A stretch of DNA of 64,000 nt from Manduca sexta (Eukaryota > Arthropoda > Insecta > Lepidoptera > Sphingidae): NCBI RefSeq assembly GCF_014839805.1, contig NC_051138.1:13973520-14037519 (forward strand), given 5' to 3'. The notes below the pieces were generated by a model, which saw only the letters and a list, made by a program, of their open reading frames with translations, searched no databases and was not told the DNA's origin. Positions 20,758 through 31,931 of this stretch are shown here, piece after piece; position 1 is the stretch's first letter; every line of letters starts with the position of its first letter. A program made the position numbers and the translations under genes.

Positions 20758-21090
20758 GAAGCGGCGATAGCCTAGTTGGGTGTGGAACGGACTGCCAAGA
20801 CGAATGTCCGCAGTTTCAAATCCCAAGGGCACACCTCTGACTTTTCTAAAAAAATATGTGTGTATTCTTTGTCAATTTATCGTTCGCTTTAACGGTGAAG
20901 GAAAATATCATGAGGAAACCTGCACATCTGAAAAGTTCTCTATAGGAATTTCGAAGGTGTGTGAAGTCTACCAATCCGCACTAGGCCAGCGTGGTGGACT
21001 AAGGCCTAATCCCTCTCAGTAGTAGAGGAGGCCCGTGCTCAGCAGTGGGCAAGTATATAATACAGGGCTGATATTATTATTATTATTTAT
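20758..21090 (+). mobile_element. SINE family A, full length
   Basis: Best-preserved copy in the window: 'gaagcggcgatagcctagtt' head, 'cagtttcaaatcccaagg' B box, 'aacggtgaaggaaaatatca' body, 'gagtaggcc'-type tail and (ATT)n. 20386-20757 is AT-rich and gene-free. Confidence 0.9.
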
Positions 21091-21104
21091 TAATATTATG
21101 AACG

Positions 21105-21435
21105 TGGCAGACGGGAGACAGCAGTGACAGGACGAAGGCAAGTACTGCAGACGGAATCATTTTGCAGTATTAATTTATACGATATCGATTCCGACGTGCG
21201 ACTGCAAATCTTGCGCGGCAGTGGTAGTCGAGAGTCGGTACTCTATCGCTGCCGTCTGCCGTCTGCCGCGTCTGGCAAAATCACAACGACTACGGGCCTA
21301 TTCTACTGAAAAGAGAAGTTATACTTTTGTTCGCAACGTTGGCCTAGTGCGAGTTCGCCGCTTTCATATATATTCGAAATTCGTATTAAGAATTCTTAGG
21401 TATGTAGGTTTCCTGACGATGTTTTCCTACACTAT
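21105..21435. repeat. GC-richer imperfect inverted repeat, then SINE-A fragment
   Basis: 21107-21285 begins with 'ggcagacgggagacagcagt' and ends with repeated CTGCCGTCTGCCG units, so its ends can pair imperfectly; it may be a MITE. 21330-21435 is a minus-strand SINE-A piece ('tatgtaggtttcctgacga'). Confidence 0.4.
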
Positions 21436-22420
21436 TCATTTTTTTATTCTGCTTTTACACTGCCATGTGGAAACCATATTAAATATACAAAAGCAATAGT
21501 AACAGAGTATAAAGGCGTAAATCGCGTGTACGAGTAACTAAACGTATTAGAATTCATGATACAACCCTATTCAGCCTATCTAGGGTAAATGTTATCTCTA
21601 ATTTATTTCGGTGACGGTATTAAAAATTCTAAATTCGGTTAAAATGTAACCTTCAAGTGCTATTTGTCACGCGTCTAGACGCAAATTTATATTAAAATAT
21701 AAATAACTACGAACTGATAAGTTTAAAAAAGTCTAATACTGGTTAAAGCCCGAGCTGGCTACTTGTGCTTGTTTTTTATTTATTTTGTTCCTAAGAACAC
21801 CAAAAGAATTTTTCAATTCGAACCAGTAATTTCTGTGATTAGCGCTTTCAACAAACATTTTTATCTATTAGTATAGATTTAAATTGACTATAATTTTCAC
21901 ATTTTCTTGCTATTATGATTATACGATAGGAACCTTTCGCCATCATCAGCATCATCTCCTTGAAGTCCACTGCTAAACATAGGCATTCCGTAAACTTTCC
22001 CACCATATCAAAAACAAATCACAATCCCCAGCTATCCCCATAGTTTAATACAAAAAAATCTTTGATCATGTTTCGTAAACCAACGAAGCGATAGTAATGT
22101 AAAATTTTACATGTAACCTATTAATTCACTTTATCAGTTATAGACCTTGCCAAATATTTTCCAGATAAATTTTCAACTATAACCGGCCGAGCACCCATAT
22201 CAAGCGATCGAGATACCCATGAAAAATGTGGGTACTATATTTCTATAACAAATAAAAGTTCGCTGAAGTGTTGTGCGTAGCAACCCGGAATTAATGAGTA
22301 CGGAACACAATAAAATATATGAAGTATGTTATTAACTGTAGTCTATTAATTGTGATGAAAATAAACGGTTGTTACCAATTTTTTTTAGTAAATAACGACA
22401 TGGGCGAGATATAAACAGGG
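21436..22420. repeat. Mostly unassigned DNA with one Helitron-like fragment
   Basis: 21785-21870 is a minus-strand fragment of the dispersed repeat seen at 1971-2102 ('aattcgaaccagtaatttct'). No gene elsewhere in this stretch. Confidence 0.4.
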
Positions 22421-23030
22421 GCAATATTCTCTGTCACGTTTATTTTTTTGACAGTGCGTTACAAGGAAACGCGCCGTCGCGTTTAAGATAATAGATTTTG
22501 GCTTACAGACTACCATTCCACGCTAATCTCACGAAGATGAATTAACACGGCCATGTTATGGTACATTACGAGTTCACTAGTTCACTATGGTACATTACAA
22601 TCATAGAGAATAATATAGTCTTTGCTGGTGGGAGGATACATTTTATATCCGCCCGGATAACGACCACTGGGCCCTTATTCTGTATGGTAGTGTAAACGCG
22701 TAACGCGGCCGTGTCATGTTATCTTCGAGAAATATGCGTGGAATGGTATTCTGTAAGCCACATTTCTATAGTCCTAAACATGATATGCGTTGTGTTACGT
22801 GCTTGTTACGCACTGTTAAAATAACGTGCGGGATAGAGAATAAGGCCCCTGTACACGCCATGTTAAAACCCGCCGTAGTGACCCACATTAGTGAGTCGTG
22901 ATCTGGGATCAGCCTATATATATCCGGTTCCAACAGGCCGGCATAATTGTGTCGACTGACGAGGGGTAATCGTCTATCGTCAGTCGACATTCTATTAAAC
23001 CTCACTCTACTTAACTTCGCGCGCATTGGT
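22421..23030. mobile_element. Nest: inverted MITE-D pair inside repeat family C
   Basis: 22421-22615 is a diverged inverted MITE-D ('ggcttacagactaccattcc'). 22616-22668 and 22850-23025 are the two halves of a minus-strand family-C element. They are split by a good MITE-D copy at 22669-22849 (GGGCCCTTATTC start, GAGAATAAGGCCCC end). The C element carries a perfect hairpin: 22951-22962 (GTCGACTGACGA) pairs with 22977-22988 (TCGTCAGTCGAC). Confidence 0.65.
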
Positions 23031-24004
23031 AACGGTATAAAAAAAAGTATCAGTATAGTAAAGTGATGAATGTCCATGACACGCGCAACACTATTCAGAA
23101 CTTAAAATTGAAAAATACTGCACAATTCACTGCGTTGTTGACCCTGAGACTGTCTTAAGATGCATATAAAGTAATGACGTTGGCTACAATGTCTTATATT
23201 GAAACGCTATAGTCGGCATGCTTTAATATAACTGCTAGCTAACCTAGCAATTAAGGGGAGAGAATTAAGGATGATATTATTAAGGATTGATATTCTTCCC
23301 ATAATCGGTAAATCAGGGGATGAAACTTGTACGGGATTTTTTTAAAGAATCATGGAATTTAATTTAGACTTATGTACGAAATTAAAGTGAAATAATAAAA
23401 AAATATATATTTTAGAAGTTGAATGGAGAAACCATGTGAATTAGACATAAAGAACTTACGTACTAACGGAGCCGTGAAGTAAAATTATAAACAGAATTAA
23501 TATTCCAAAATGGTTTCCATAAATACAATATTAATGCAGAAATATAACCTTAAAAGTACTGAATTTCATCTGCTTCCGATAATTTATTGAAAAATCATCG
23601 AATGATAACTTCGCATTTGCAAATTCATAAAACAATATCCATTACGTGATGATAATGCCAGTAAATATACATTTACAAAGACAAATTGGCTATTGGACAG
23701 ATATTGCCCTGTATCTCGTTAGTACTTTTTATGAGGCCGAGAATCGAGCAACTGGTATGAAATCCATATACAAAGCTAAAATTAAAGGAGAATGGACACA
23801 CTCCAGGACATTATTGGCAGGATTAGGGATCAAAGATGATTGGATTAAAGATTGTTACCACGGAAATGACTGAATGAAAAAATAAACAGTATGATTGAAA
23901 GCGGAATTGTAAATATTGTACTGAAACAAGACTTTTGCTATATTAAGTTCTTGGTAACTTGGATGATGTCTATTGTGTTTTTTTTTTAATTTAAAAAAAT
24001 ATAT
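23031..24004. other. No recognised gene; one orphan frame
   Basis: 23646-23873 (plus, 75 codons) reads like a hydrophilic, protein-like sequence (ends TLLAGLGIKDDWIKDCYHGND), with Trp and acidic residues unusual for AT-rich noise. No family recognised, no splice context. Possibly a relic exon or a transposon fragment. Confidence 0.3.
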
Positions 24005-24245
24005 TTTTGAAATTATATTGATTGGAAATGTTAGACATTGGAATAAAACTTTTTTACCGATTATATTGCGATTTTATTAATGATAATTTTCTCCCTACAT
24101 TTCCTAGACTTTGACTTTTTGAAGACGTCATGGTTGAGAGACGGAATGAGATGTTGGTCGTTCGAAAAGTCAAGTTACAATGCATTTTATAATTATTCAT
24201 TTTTTTTAGTTGTTGACGGTCCGATCTACGCAGAATAAGCTCACA
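24005..24245 (-). mobile_element. Penelope-like 3'-end fragment, diverged
   Basis: Shows 'gttagacattgg', 'cgattatattgcgatttta', 'tgaagacgtcatgg' and 'ggtccgatctacgcagaata', the order seen at the 3' ends of the 49-kb and 53-kb copies. Confidence 0.6.
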
Positions 24246-24718
24246 GTATGGAAAAAAAAACTTTTTTTATTAATTTTAACTAGGCCATGTCACGCCACTT
24301 ATTTGATCTACATACTGTTTGTTGACATGCATTTCTTTTTACTTATTTTTATACGGTCTCGAAAAATTTACCCCACTTTAAATTCTAAAACAGAATTCAT
24401 TAAAATCTGGTGAAAAATATACAAGTTATTTTTTGGAAATTAGGTAGATGTGAAGGTCAAAAAACAGAAAAAGGACAAAATACTTGCATGTGACGTCATC
24501 GGGAATTATGATGCGTGCGAAAGAAAGAGATGGAGAGATACGCTCACCCCTACACGTAACAATATTTTTGAAATAGGAATTACTGCCTCAGTTCTTATTG
24601 AATTTTAATGCTGTTTTTACAGAAGGACTTCATTTTTGTACTTATATCTGTTACATGTTAAAAATGTACAAAATCAAACATAATGAACTGTATTATGTCA
24701 GTTTATTTACTAGATATA

Positions 24719-24800
24719 CAAAGGCTGACCTTGGAACGCAACATATGTGGGCATTATGACGAGTTTTACACCTCGAGCATGGTGGTCGCCGGGCGAGTAC
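24719..24800 (+). repeat. Repeat family C fragment
   Basis: 'aaggctgaccttggaacgca' through 'catggtggtcgccggg' matches the 3' half of family C. Confidence 0.45.
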
Positions 24801-27203
24801 AAATTTCCACCAAGAAACAAACAATGCTGTTTTCTTTTTTATTACATTGTGCACGATACATTTACGTGGTAATCACGTGACCAGACGGAACTCTGATAAT
24901 ATCCGACCGTATTCCCTCGAGACTGGACCGCATTCCCATCTAAATTGATATTAATTTACGTTGCTGACCTGCCTTTCTGACTTAACGTATCGTTTCGTAT
25001 GATTGGAAGCTCTTTATGGATTACATTATTTATTTTGTTTTGCGGATGTAACTAGACTAAAATTAAACTTTATTATCGGATACTTAATTGGCAAAAAATT
25101 TTCGTCTCTTTTTATTTTTTTACCTCCTGTCAGTAAAGGAAGTATTATTTTTCTGGCGTTGTTAATATTTCGCAATTAAACCGACGCAGACGAATTGTTC
25201 GCTTTTCACTATGAAAAAATGTAAGTTTTAGCCTGACCCCCCCCCCCCTCCGTATTAATTTCTCCTATTAACAAACAGCCGTGACGTTTAACCTTAGGCG
25301 AGCGGTTTGCTCGGTTTGTCATTCAAATGCAAAATAGAAATAAAACTATTAAAATCAGGTCATACTACTAGATGTTTGACACACATCCATAGTCCAATCC
25401 AAGTATTGCCTACGGCTATAAATTCCAGATTCAAATTTCGACTAAAATAATGTAAAATAAAGAAACTCAACTAGTACAAAATTTTAATAAAAAAAACGTT
25501 TAACAAAAAGCAATTAATACACCTTTTGGTAAAAAACCAGGTGGGCATTGTACGCTGAACAATTGAAACGTTTCCCTAATTTCATTGCTACAGAACCTAA
25601 AGTAGACCGGCCACTGACTTATGACTTTTATAATTAAAATACTGGCAGACAAAACATCCATTTAAAATATTTAAAAAACGAATACGTTTTTGAATCTTTA
25701 TTCTCTTTAGAAATCTTTTAAAAAATATTTTTACTAACCAGTAGTTTTTAGGGGTGCTGAAATTATTTATGACTGATTATAATAAGGCTTGATTCACTGT
25801 TGACAATGTCTTTATAAAATGCAGTTTATTATTTACTAGGTTATGTTCGCGGCTCCGTCGGGCTTGATAAACTTTTTAAAAAGAAAAACGTACCGCTTAA
25901 TATTTTCTGGAATAAAACGCAACATATTATAAATATGTAATATTCGTGTGCCAGATGTTATTCAAATACGATTGCCAAATCCGATAAGTTAATATTTCAG
26001 TGCCTATAAAAAAACATTAAAAAATTTCATGCCAACCGCAGCACTCTATCCGAACACGTCTCGTCAATCGGAAATCTGCTTTATAAAATATCATTGACTG
26101 CACGGTTCGTTTTACAACGGTTATATTAAAGGTGACACGATATGATTTTTGCCAACGCCCGCGGCGCGTGTACATTAGCCCTTATCTCCGGTATAATGGG
26201 ACATAAAGGTGAGGGCACACTCTAGAATTGCCCGACCAAACGTGTGTTACGATTTTAAAAGCGTCTTTATTGTCCCATTACACGATCAAGTTCGCAATGC
26301 GTGCGCTTTTGGAAAATTATTTTTATTAAAGCAGTTTATTAAATCTCACCATTCGATGCACAATTGTTTTTTATTTTTATTTTACACAATTAAATGGCGA
26401 CTTTTCCTTTGTTTAGTGGTGTTGTATATCAGCTGTGGAATGGCACATTGGACCCTTATATCGGGTAGTACTTTATTGATTTTTCGCACAGGATTTGCGC
26501 AGGATTAGCAGGAGGTTGACGTCGGGGCGAATAAAAACTAACCTATGAACGAAATTTTAAAATAAAGCGAGATTCGTATATAAAGTTTACTCAAATAATT
26601 ACCTGGTTATTTTATTCAACGTTGAATTTAAATTATAAAAGGTTGCGTCAAAATCGGAATGGAATCAGGGTTGGTGAAAGATAAACGAATGGCGATATGG
26701 ACGAAATGCTTGTCCTTGTATATATGACACGAATATTCAGGAATAGTAGCCGTGCTATCCACTACAAACCTCTGCAAGGTACTAGCACTCTTCATCTCAA
26801 GATATTATATCTTATAATATCGATGATGGAAATATTAATGTTGTAAAAGACAAACGTCGACTTTACAGGACGGCCAAAAATACATTTTTTATATTTAAGA
26901 ACTTTTCTAGACGGATTCTTTTAAAATGTATGTAATGTAAAGTAAAATAAAGTTGTAAAGTTTGAATGAAAAACTTGAGAGGACGTAGCTCGCTCATTTT
27001 AAGACGTATCAAATTTTTAAATATAGAGTTAGATGAAGAATAAACTGGGCAATCAATTTCAATCATCAAATTCAATCGTATATGGTATTTACTTACGACA
27101 AAGTGACCCTTACGACACTTGAAATTTGCACCATCAATATATCCAGTAATAGCACAGGTTACAGTATTTTTTAACTGAAGTAATATAACCAAGACGCTTT
27201 TTT
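24801..27203. other. No gene seen
   Basis: Contains a poly-C run (about 25236-25248) and, at 26574-26605, the first copy of a 32-bp exact repeat (second at 27721-27752). The 99-codon frame 26209-26508 and the 109-codon frame 27192-26863 have no recognisable domain and biased composition; I take them as chance. Confidence 0.45.
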
Positions 27204-27317
27204 ACGATCGTTAACGCTAAAAAAAATAAAGAAAATGGAATGCCATATCCGATCGTTATATGTCTGCTGCTTCGATATATCATTCCCATATTTTTTTTTA
27301 TTAGCGTTAACGATTGT
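27204..27317. repeat. Short hairpin element (possible MITE)
   Basis: 27204-27242 (acgatcgttaacgctaaaaa...) pairs with 27281-27317 (...ttagcgttaacgattgt), imperfectly, around a 38-nt centre. Small size and near-symmetric ends suggest a miniature DNA transposon, but only one copy is seen. Confidence 0.5.
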
Positions 27318-27752
27318 AGATAGATGTCTTAGCCATCGCTGGAACACAACAGTGAATAAACAAGGCTTAGCGGCAAAAATAGACGTTGCAATAATGACTA
27401 TCCACATAAACTATGACATACAAAAGACCCACACCTAAAAATTTTGTATCATAAAGCCAGTAATTACACTAACTAAACTAGAAATAGTAATTAAAAATAT
27501 TTTCATTAGACCATCGCATATTTTATTTGAAAATGGTGATGGCGCACAATTTATCTACATTCTCCTGTTAGTTACATAATTTAAGAGGGGATAATTTTGC
27601 AAGACAGACTAATTAAACCTGAATTAATTAACTAGGAAAACATAAACAAATGTCAAGGAGTTAGCGCCGCGCTTATAATGAGCATTCCTAGCGAGGGCCT
27701 AATAAAATAAAACTTGAGGCTCGTATATAAAGTTTACTCAAATAATTACCTG

Positions 27753-29000
27753 CTTAGTTTATTTACGGTGAATATAAATTCCTTATTTAAACTTGATTAT
27801 GAAATTTTAGTCTTTTTCAATTATTTTTTTTTAAATCACTTAAATTGTGCCAATAGAGCACACCAAAGAGTATGCAATTACTACGTTATAGAGCTCTAAT
27901 TTTCGAATTGGTATTCAAGTTTTGAATTATACTTAAGTGCTGGTACCTACATCAATGAAAATTAAAAAGTCAAGTACAGTTCAGGCTTGTGGATCGGCTT
28001 CTGTATCACGAAAAATATAAGCCAGAGTTACACTTGCCCATTTCTTTTTGTTTTATAACGCCACTATCTCCCCCTAGTACGCCAATAATATAGAATCGAT
28101 AAATATAACCTAAGAAAATATACTTACAAATGGGCTGTTTATTTTTATTTTGTAACAAATTATGTTATTTTCTAAGTAGATTACCTTCTTTGTCACCTAA
28201 CTTAGTTACATAAATGCTATAGTGTCGTTTATTCTTGTCAGAGAGTAATATTAACACATTCTTTGCGTAGCCATCTGTTCGTAACGTTTACTAATTTTCA
28301 CATATCGTATGTGAAATAGCATTTCTCTGGAGTTTTACTTGCGAATATTTTTCTAAGAATAATTTAGATGTCCCTTTTTTTACTTTATCAATAACTTATT
28401 AGTTACCTGTATGTGATAAAATATACCTTACGATATACACAGTAAAGTCTAAAATTAAATACCATAGATCGAAAGCGTTTTTTTTTATTGTACGATAGTG
28501 TAACGCGAAATTATGTAATTGACATATATCGTTATTTAAATTTCTTTGGTAAAGGGTTTACAAGATGCACAGAATACACTGACTCCAAATAACTAATTAA
28601 CTCTCGATTATGGATATCACTCGTGTAAACATCTCACTAACTGAAAATTTCTTGATAAGTCATGTTTATTCTGCCCTGTATACTAATATATAAATCTGAG
28701 GAGTTTGTTTATTTCTACGCGCTTATCTCAAGAAAAACTATCTAACTACTAAACTATTTTTTTCATTAATAATAAGCCACATTTTTTTCAGTGCTATATA
28801 CTTCTTTTATCCCGGAAAAACTATTTTACGCGGAGGAACAGACTTAAATAATAATGACAACAGCAGACGAAGGCTATTGTCCAATATTTGATACTTTTAC
28901 AAAAATACCAGGTAGCGCTGTAGGGACACACTTGCGCAGCTATGTAACTACACATACTAAGTTGCGCGGAAACGCTGTGACAACAATCCTTCTATTAAAG
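27753..29000. repeat. Unassigned DNA with one Helitron-like fragment
   Basis: 28680-28845 (plus) matches the dispersed repeat starting 'ctaatatataaatctgagga' with 'tttatcccggaaaaactat'. The rest is AT-rich with no gene. Confidence 0.4.
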
Positions 29001-29019
29001 AGCGGCGTGCGCCTTTGTT

Positions 29020-29210
29020 AGCTCTTTTCGCACCTCTTGCGTTTCCCAGAATCGTTGATGTCTCATCCTCGTTCAGTTATCGTCCTGAGCCGAGGCCGTG
29101 ACCCTTTATATGGTCGCCCTCAGCATGGTCACTTAATTGCTCGCAGTGCCTAAAGCACTCACCTGCAAGAACGGTGTTTGTATAAGCCGGCCCTGCCAGG
29201 CTAGCCATGT
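29020..29210 (+). repeat. Repeat family E
   Basis: About 190 bp, GC-richer, matches 41386-41578 ('tcctgagccgaggccgtgac', 'ggtcgccctcagcatggtca', 'gtataagccggccctgccag'). On the minus strand it has a short open stretch; possibly the end of a non-LTR element, not proven. Confidence 0.6.
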
Positions 29211-29843
29211 TAAAGAAAAGGATATCTCAGTACGTCCACTATTTTATTACTATTACCTCCTAAGTACGCCGCTGTGTATTAACATAGTCTGAAACTCTCA
29301 TACATACTTAGTCAGTGGCATTCTTGAGTTTAATTTATATAAGATAGGGTTGTGACTCCCATAACTACAAACAAAACCAACCCTACAAGCGACTATCTCC
29401 GAATAATAGACAGTGCTTCAAGGATATCGTCAAATCGATGACATTCTTTTTCCTCGTCCTAAATTGTTTAAATTGGGTCCTATACAAATAGTTCTAAGAT
29501 TACATAAAGCGGACATTGGGAAGATTGTCATACAAAATTTTTGCGCTTATACGATTGTTACTCAATCTACCGTAAATAGCAAAACTTCAATGTAAAATAC
29601 TTCATATTTTTTCTATATCATGATCTGCGCGTTTTTAATGCGAATATTAGCACAGTTTCTGTAAATATTTTCGTATTAATATCTAAGAAAGCTGTGACAT
29701 CTTGTCATACGGACATTTCAAATAAGACAGCGACTTATTGCCAATTGATAATAACTTTGGAGCAAATATTTGGCCCCGATGTCCATTCTATAACTAACTA
29801 TATAGTTAAATGTCTTTGGGTCTATACAACAACTCGGATAACT

Positions 29844-30160
29844 AATAATATCAGCCCTGTATTATATACTTGCCCACTGCTGAGCACGGGCCTCCTCTAC
29901 TACTGAGAGGTATTAGGCCTTAGTCCACCACGCTGACCTAGTGCGGATTGGTAGACTTCACACACCTTCGAAATTCCTAAGAAGAAGTTCTCAGATGTGT
30001 AGGTTTCCTCACGATGTTTTCCTTCACCGATAAAGCGAACGCTAAATTCAAATAAACACATGATTTTTGAGAAAAGTCTGAGGTGTGTGCCCTTGGGATT
30101 TGAACCTGCGGACATTCGTCTTAGCAGTCCATTCCACACCCAAATAGGCTATCGCCGCTT
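29844..30160 (-). mobile_element. SINE family A, full length
   Basis: Minus-strand copy with (ATT)n tail at the left, B box 'gggatttgaacctgcgg' and head 'aaataggctatcgccgctt'. 29211-29843 holds no recognised gene; the 60- and 70-codon plus frames there look like chance. Confidence 0.85.
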
Positions 30161-30420
30161 CCATAACTATTGTGTATGGTATAGAATCATGGCTTATACC
30201 ATCAATATAATTATTGCGAAGATTTTTTTTTTAACAAGATGTCGAACCCACTCACCGATGTCTCAGCACAAGCACGATACCAATCAGTGGCGAAAGATGA
30301 AATTTGCAGAAAAGAAACCCGACACAATATACAAGTACTAGTCATATGCATAAATGCAATCCGAAAATCATTATAATGATAATTATATTTTGCATTAATT
30401 ACGAAAGCCTCTGAGAGATG

Positions 30421-30690
30421 ACTACCTCGGTGGCGTAGTTGTACTACATGCGCGGTACGGCAGTGCTCTGAGGTCCCGGGTTCGAATCCCGGGTCGGGCA
30501 AAGTGATATTTGGGCTTTTCTGCTCAATATCAGCCCGGAGTCTGGAATTTGTGCCCGATATGGCGATAAGTTCGCCCCCTATCACATCCTGGGACGGAAC
30601 ACACTTGGCGAAAAGTGGGTGCCCTGGTTGCACCTCTGCATACCCCTTCGGGGATAAATGCGTGATGGTGTGTGTGTGTGTGTGTATAAA
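30421..30690 (+). mobile_element. SINE family B, full length, with (TG)n end
   Basis: 'ctcggtggcgtagttgtact' head, 'cccgggttcgaatcccgggt' B box, tail 'ataccccttcggggataaat', then 'gtgtgtgtgtgtgtgt' at about 30668-30684. Confidence 0.85.
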
Positions 30691-30979
30691 TTACGAAAGG
30701 GATGCTGGGTATAGGAATATATTATAGACACCTCGCCATTGCTACTAGTAAACCATACAAACCCAAACACTCGAAGCTATATACAAGGATGTAGCTGATA
30801 AATGACAAGACATGCGTCACCGCGGGAAGCGGCCAAAGATAGAGGAAAGGAGGCAAGGAGGGATTTTACCGTGAAAAGTCGCAACAATTATTTAAAAGGA
30901 CAACGTTATTGGTAATTCTTCCCTTTTTTACCCTCTTTGCGGTCATATCTGACTATTTATGACAGGAATATTTTTACTA

Positions 30980-31200
30980 CTGTCTCGGTGGCTTATTGCG
31001 TGCGCGGTACGATATCGCTCTGAGGTTCTGGGTTCGAGATCCGGGTCGGGCGGTGATGTTATTGTTTTTCTGCTCAGTATCAGGCTGGAGTCCGGATTTA
31101 GTGGCAAATACGGCGATAGGCTCGCCGCCTAGCATATTATAAAAAGAGGGTGTCCTAGTAACACATTTGCCTACCCCTTCGCGAGTAAAGGCGTGATGTG
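30980..31200 (+). mobile_element. SINE family B, diverged
   Basis: 'gtctcggtggcttattgcgt', degraded B box 'gggttcgagatccgg', 'ggcgataggctcgccgccta', tail 'ctaccccttcgcgagtaaag'. Confidence 0.75.
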
Positions 31201-31809
31201 TTTGCTTTGAATATTTTTATACAACTTTAAGAAACAAGCAAGGCACTCGCGAGGTACTAGGGCTGCCCCAAAACAAACAATACTCAAACTATGAACAAAA
31301 TTCACTGCAGAACTGTACAATGCTCGTCTTCTTGATATTTTATGGTAGCGACTTGGACACAGCTGCTCGGCGGTATGTACGAAGTCCGGCTGTATTTACT
31401 TAGATATTTACATACGAGAGTGTTCTAAACTATTGATATTAAAAAAACAATACTCATTTTCACTTTCAACCGTAAAGCGCATCCCAAATTATAGACAAGG
31501 GAATAATAATGTAGCTAAAATAACATTTTCACAAAAAGTGCTCACGCTCGTTCCAACAAAATACAAATTTCAGACAAAATGGCATTTTTACACAAAAGCC
31601 GTGCAGGTCAAAACATTTGTAATAAAAATTCTAAATCTGGGTTAACACCGCGTGAGCTCCAGACTTGTAGTAAATCTTCAAAATGAGAGCCGCGTGTGTA
31701 CCGACACAAACAACGAAAATCAACCTTAAAATTAGCAGTCAGTTGGAGGTTCTGGAAAAGCGCCATGACCAATTTTGTATCAATTAAACAGTTCAAGTGC
31801 CACTGTGTT

Positions 31810-31931
31810 AATAATAATAATATCAGCTCTATATGGTACTGTCCCACTGCTGGGCACGGGCCTCCCCAACTACTGAGAGCAATAAGGCATTAGTCCACCA
31901 CGCTGTCCTAGTGCGGATTTGTAGGCTTTAC
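31810..31931 (-). mobile_element. SINE family A, 5'-truncated
   Basis: Only the tail third remains ('ataatatcagctct' to 'gtgcggatttgtaggc'). Confidence 0.75.

Noticed and set aside
30420..30500. tRNA gene-like sequences with A and B boxes (also at 19513, 51941, 20758)
   Set aside because: They are heads of SINEs: each is followed by the same SINE body and tail, and the cloverleaf is not complete.
30211..30633. 140-codon minus frame
   Set aside because: Runs through SINE-B and adjacent noise; similar frames appear over every SINE-B copy (e.g. 19675-19445).
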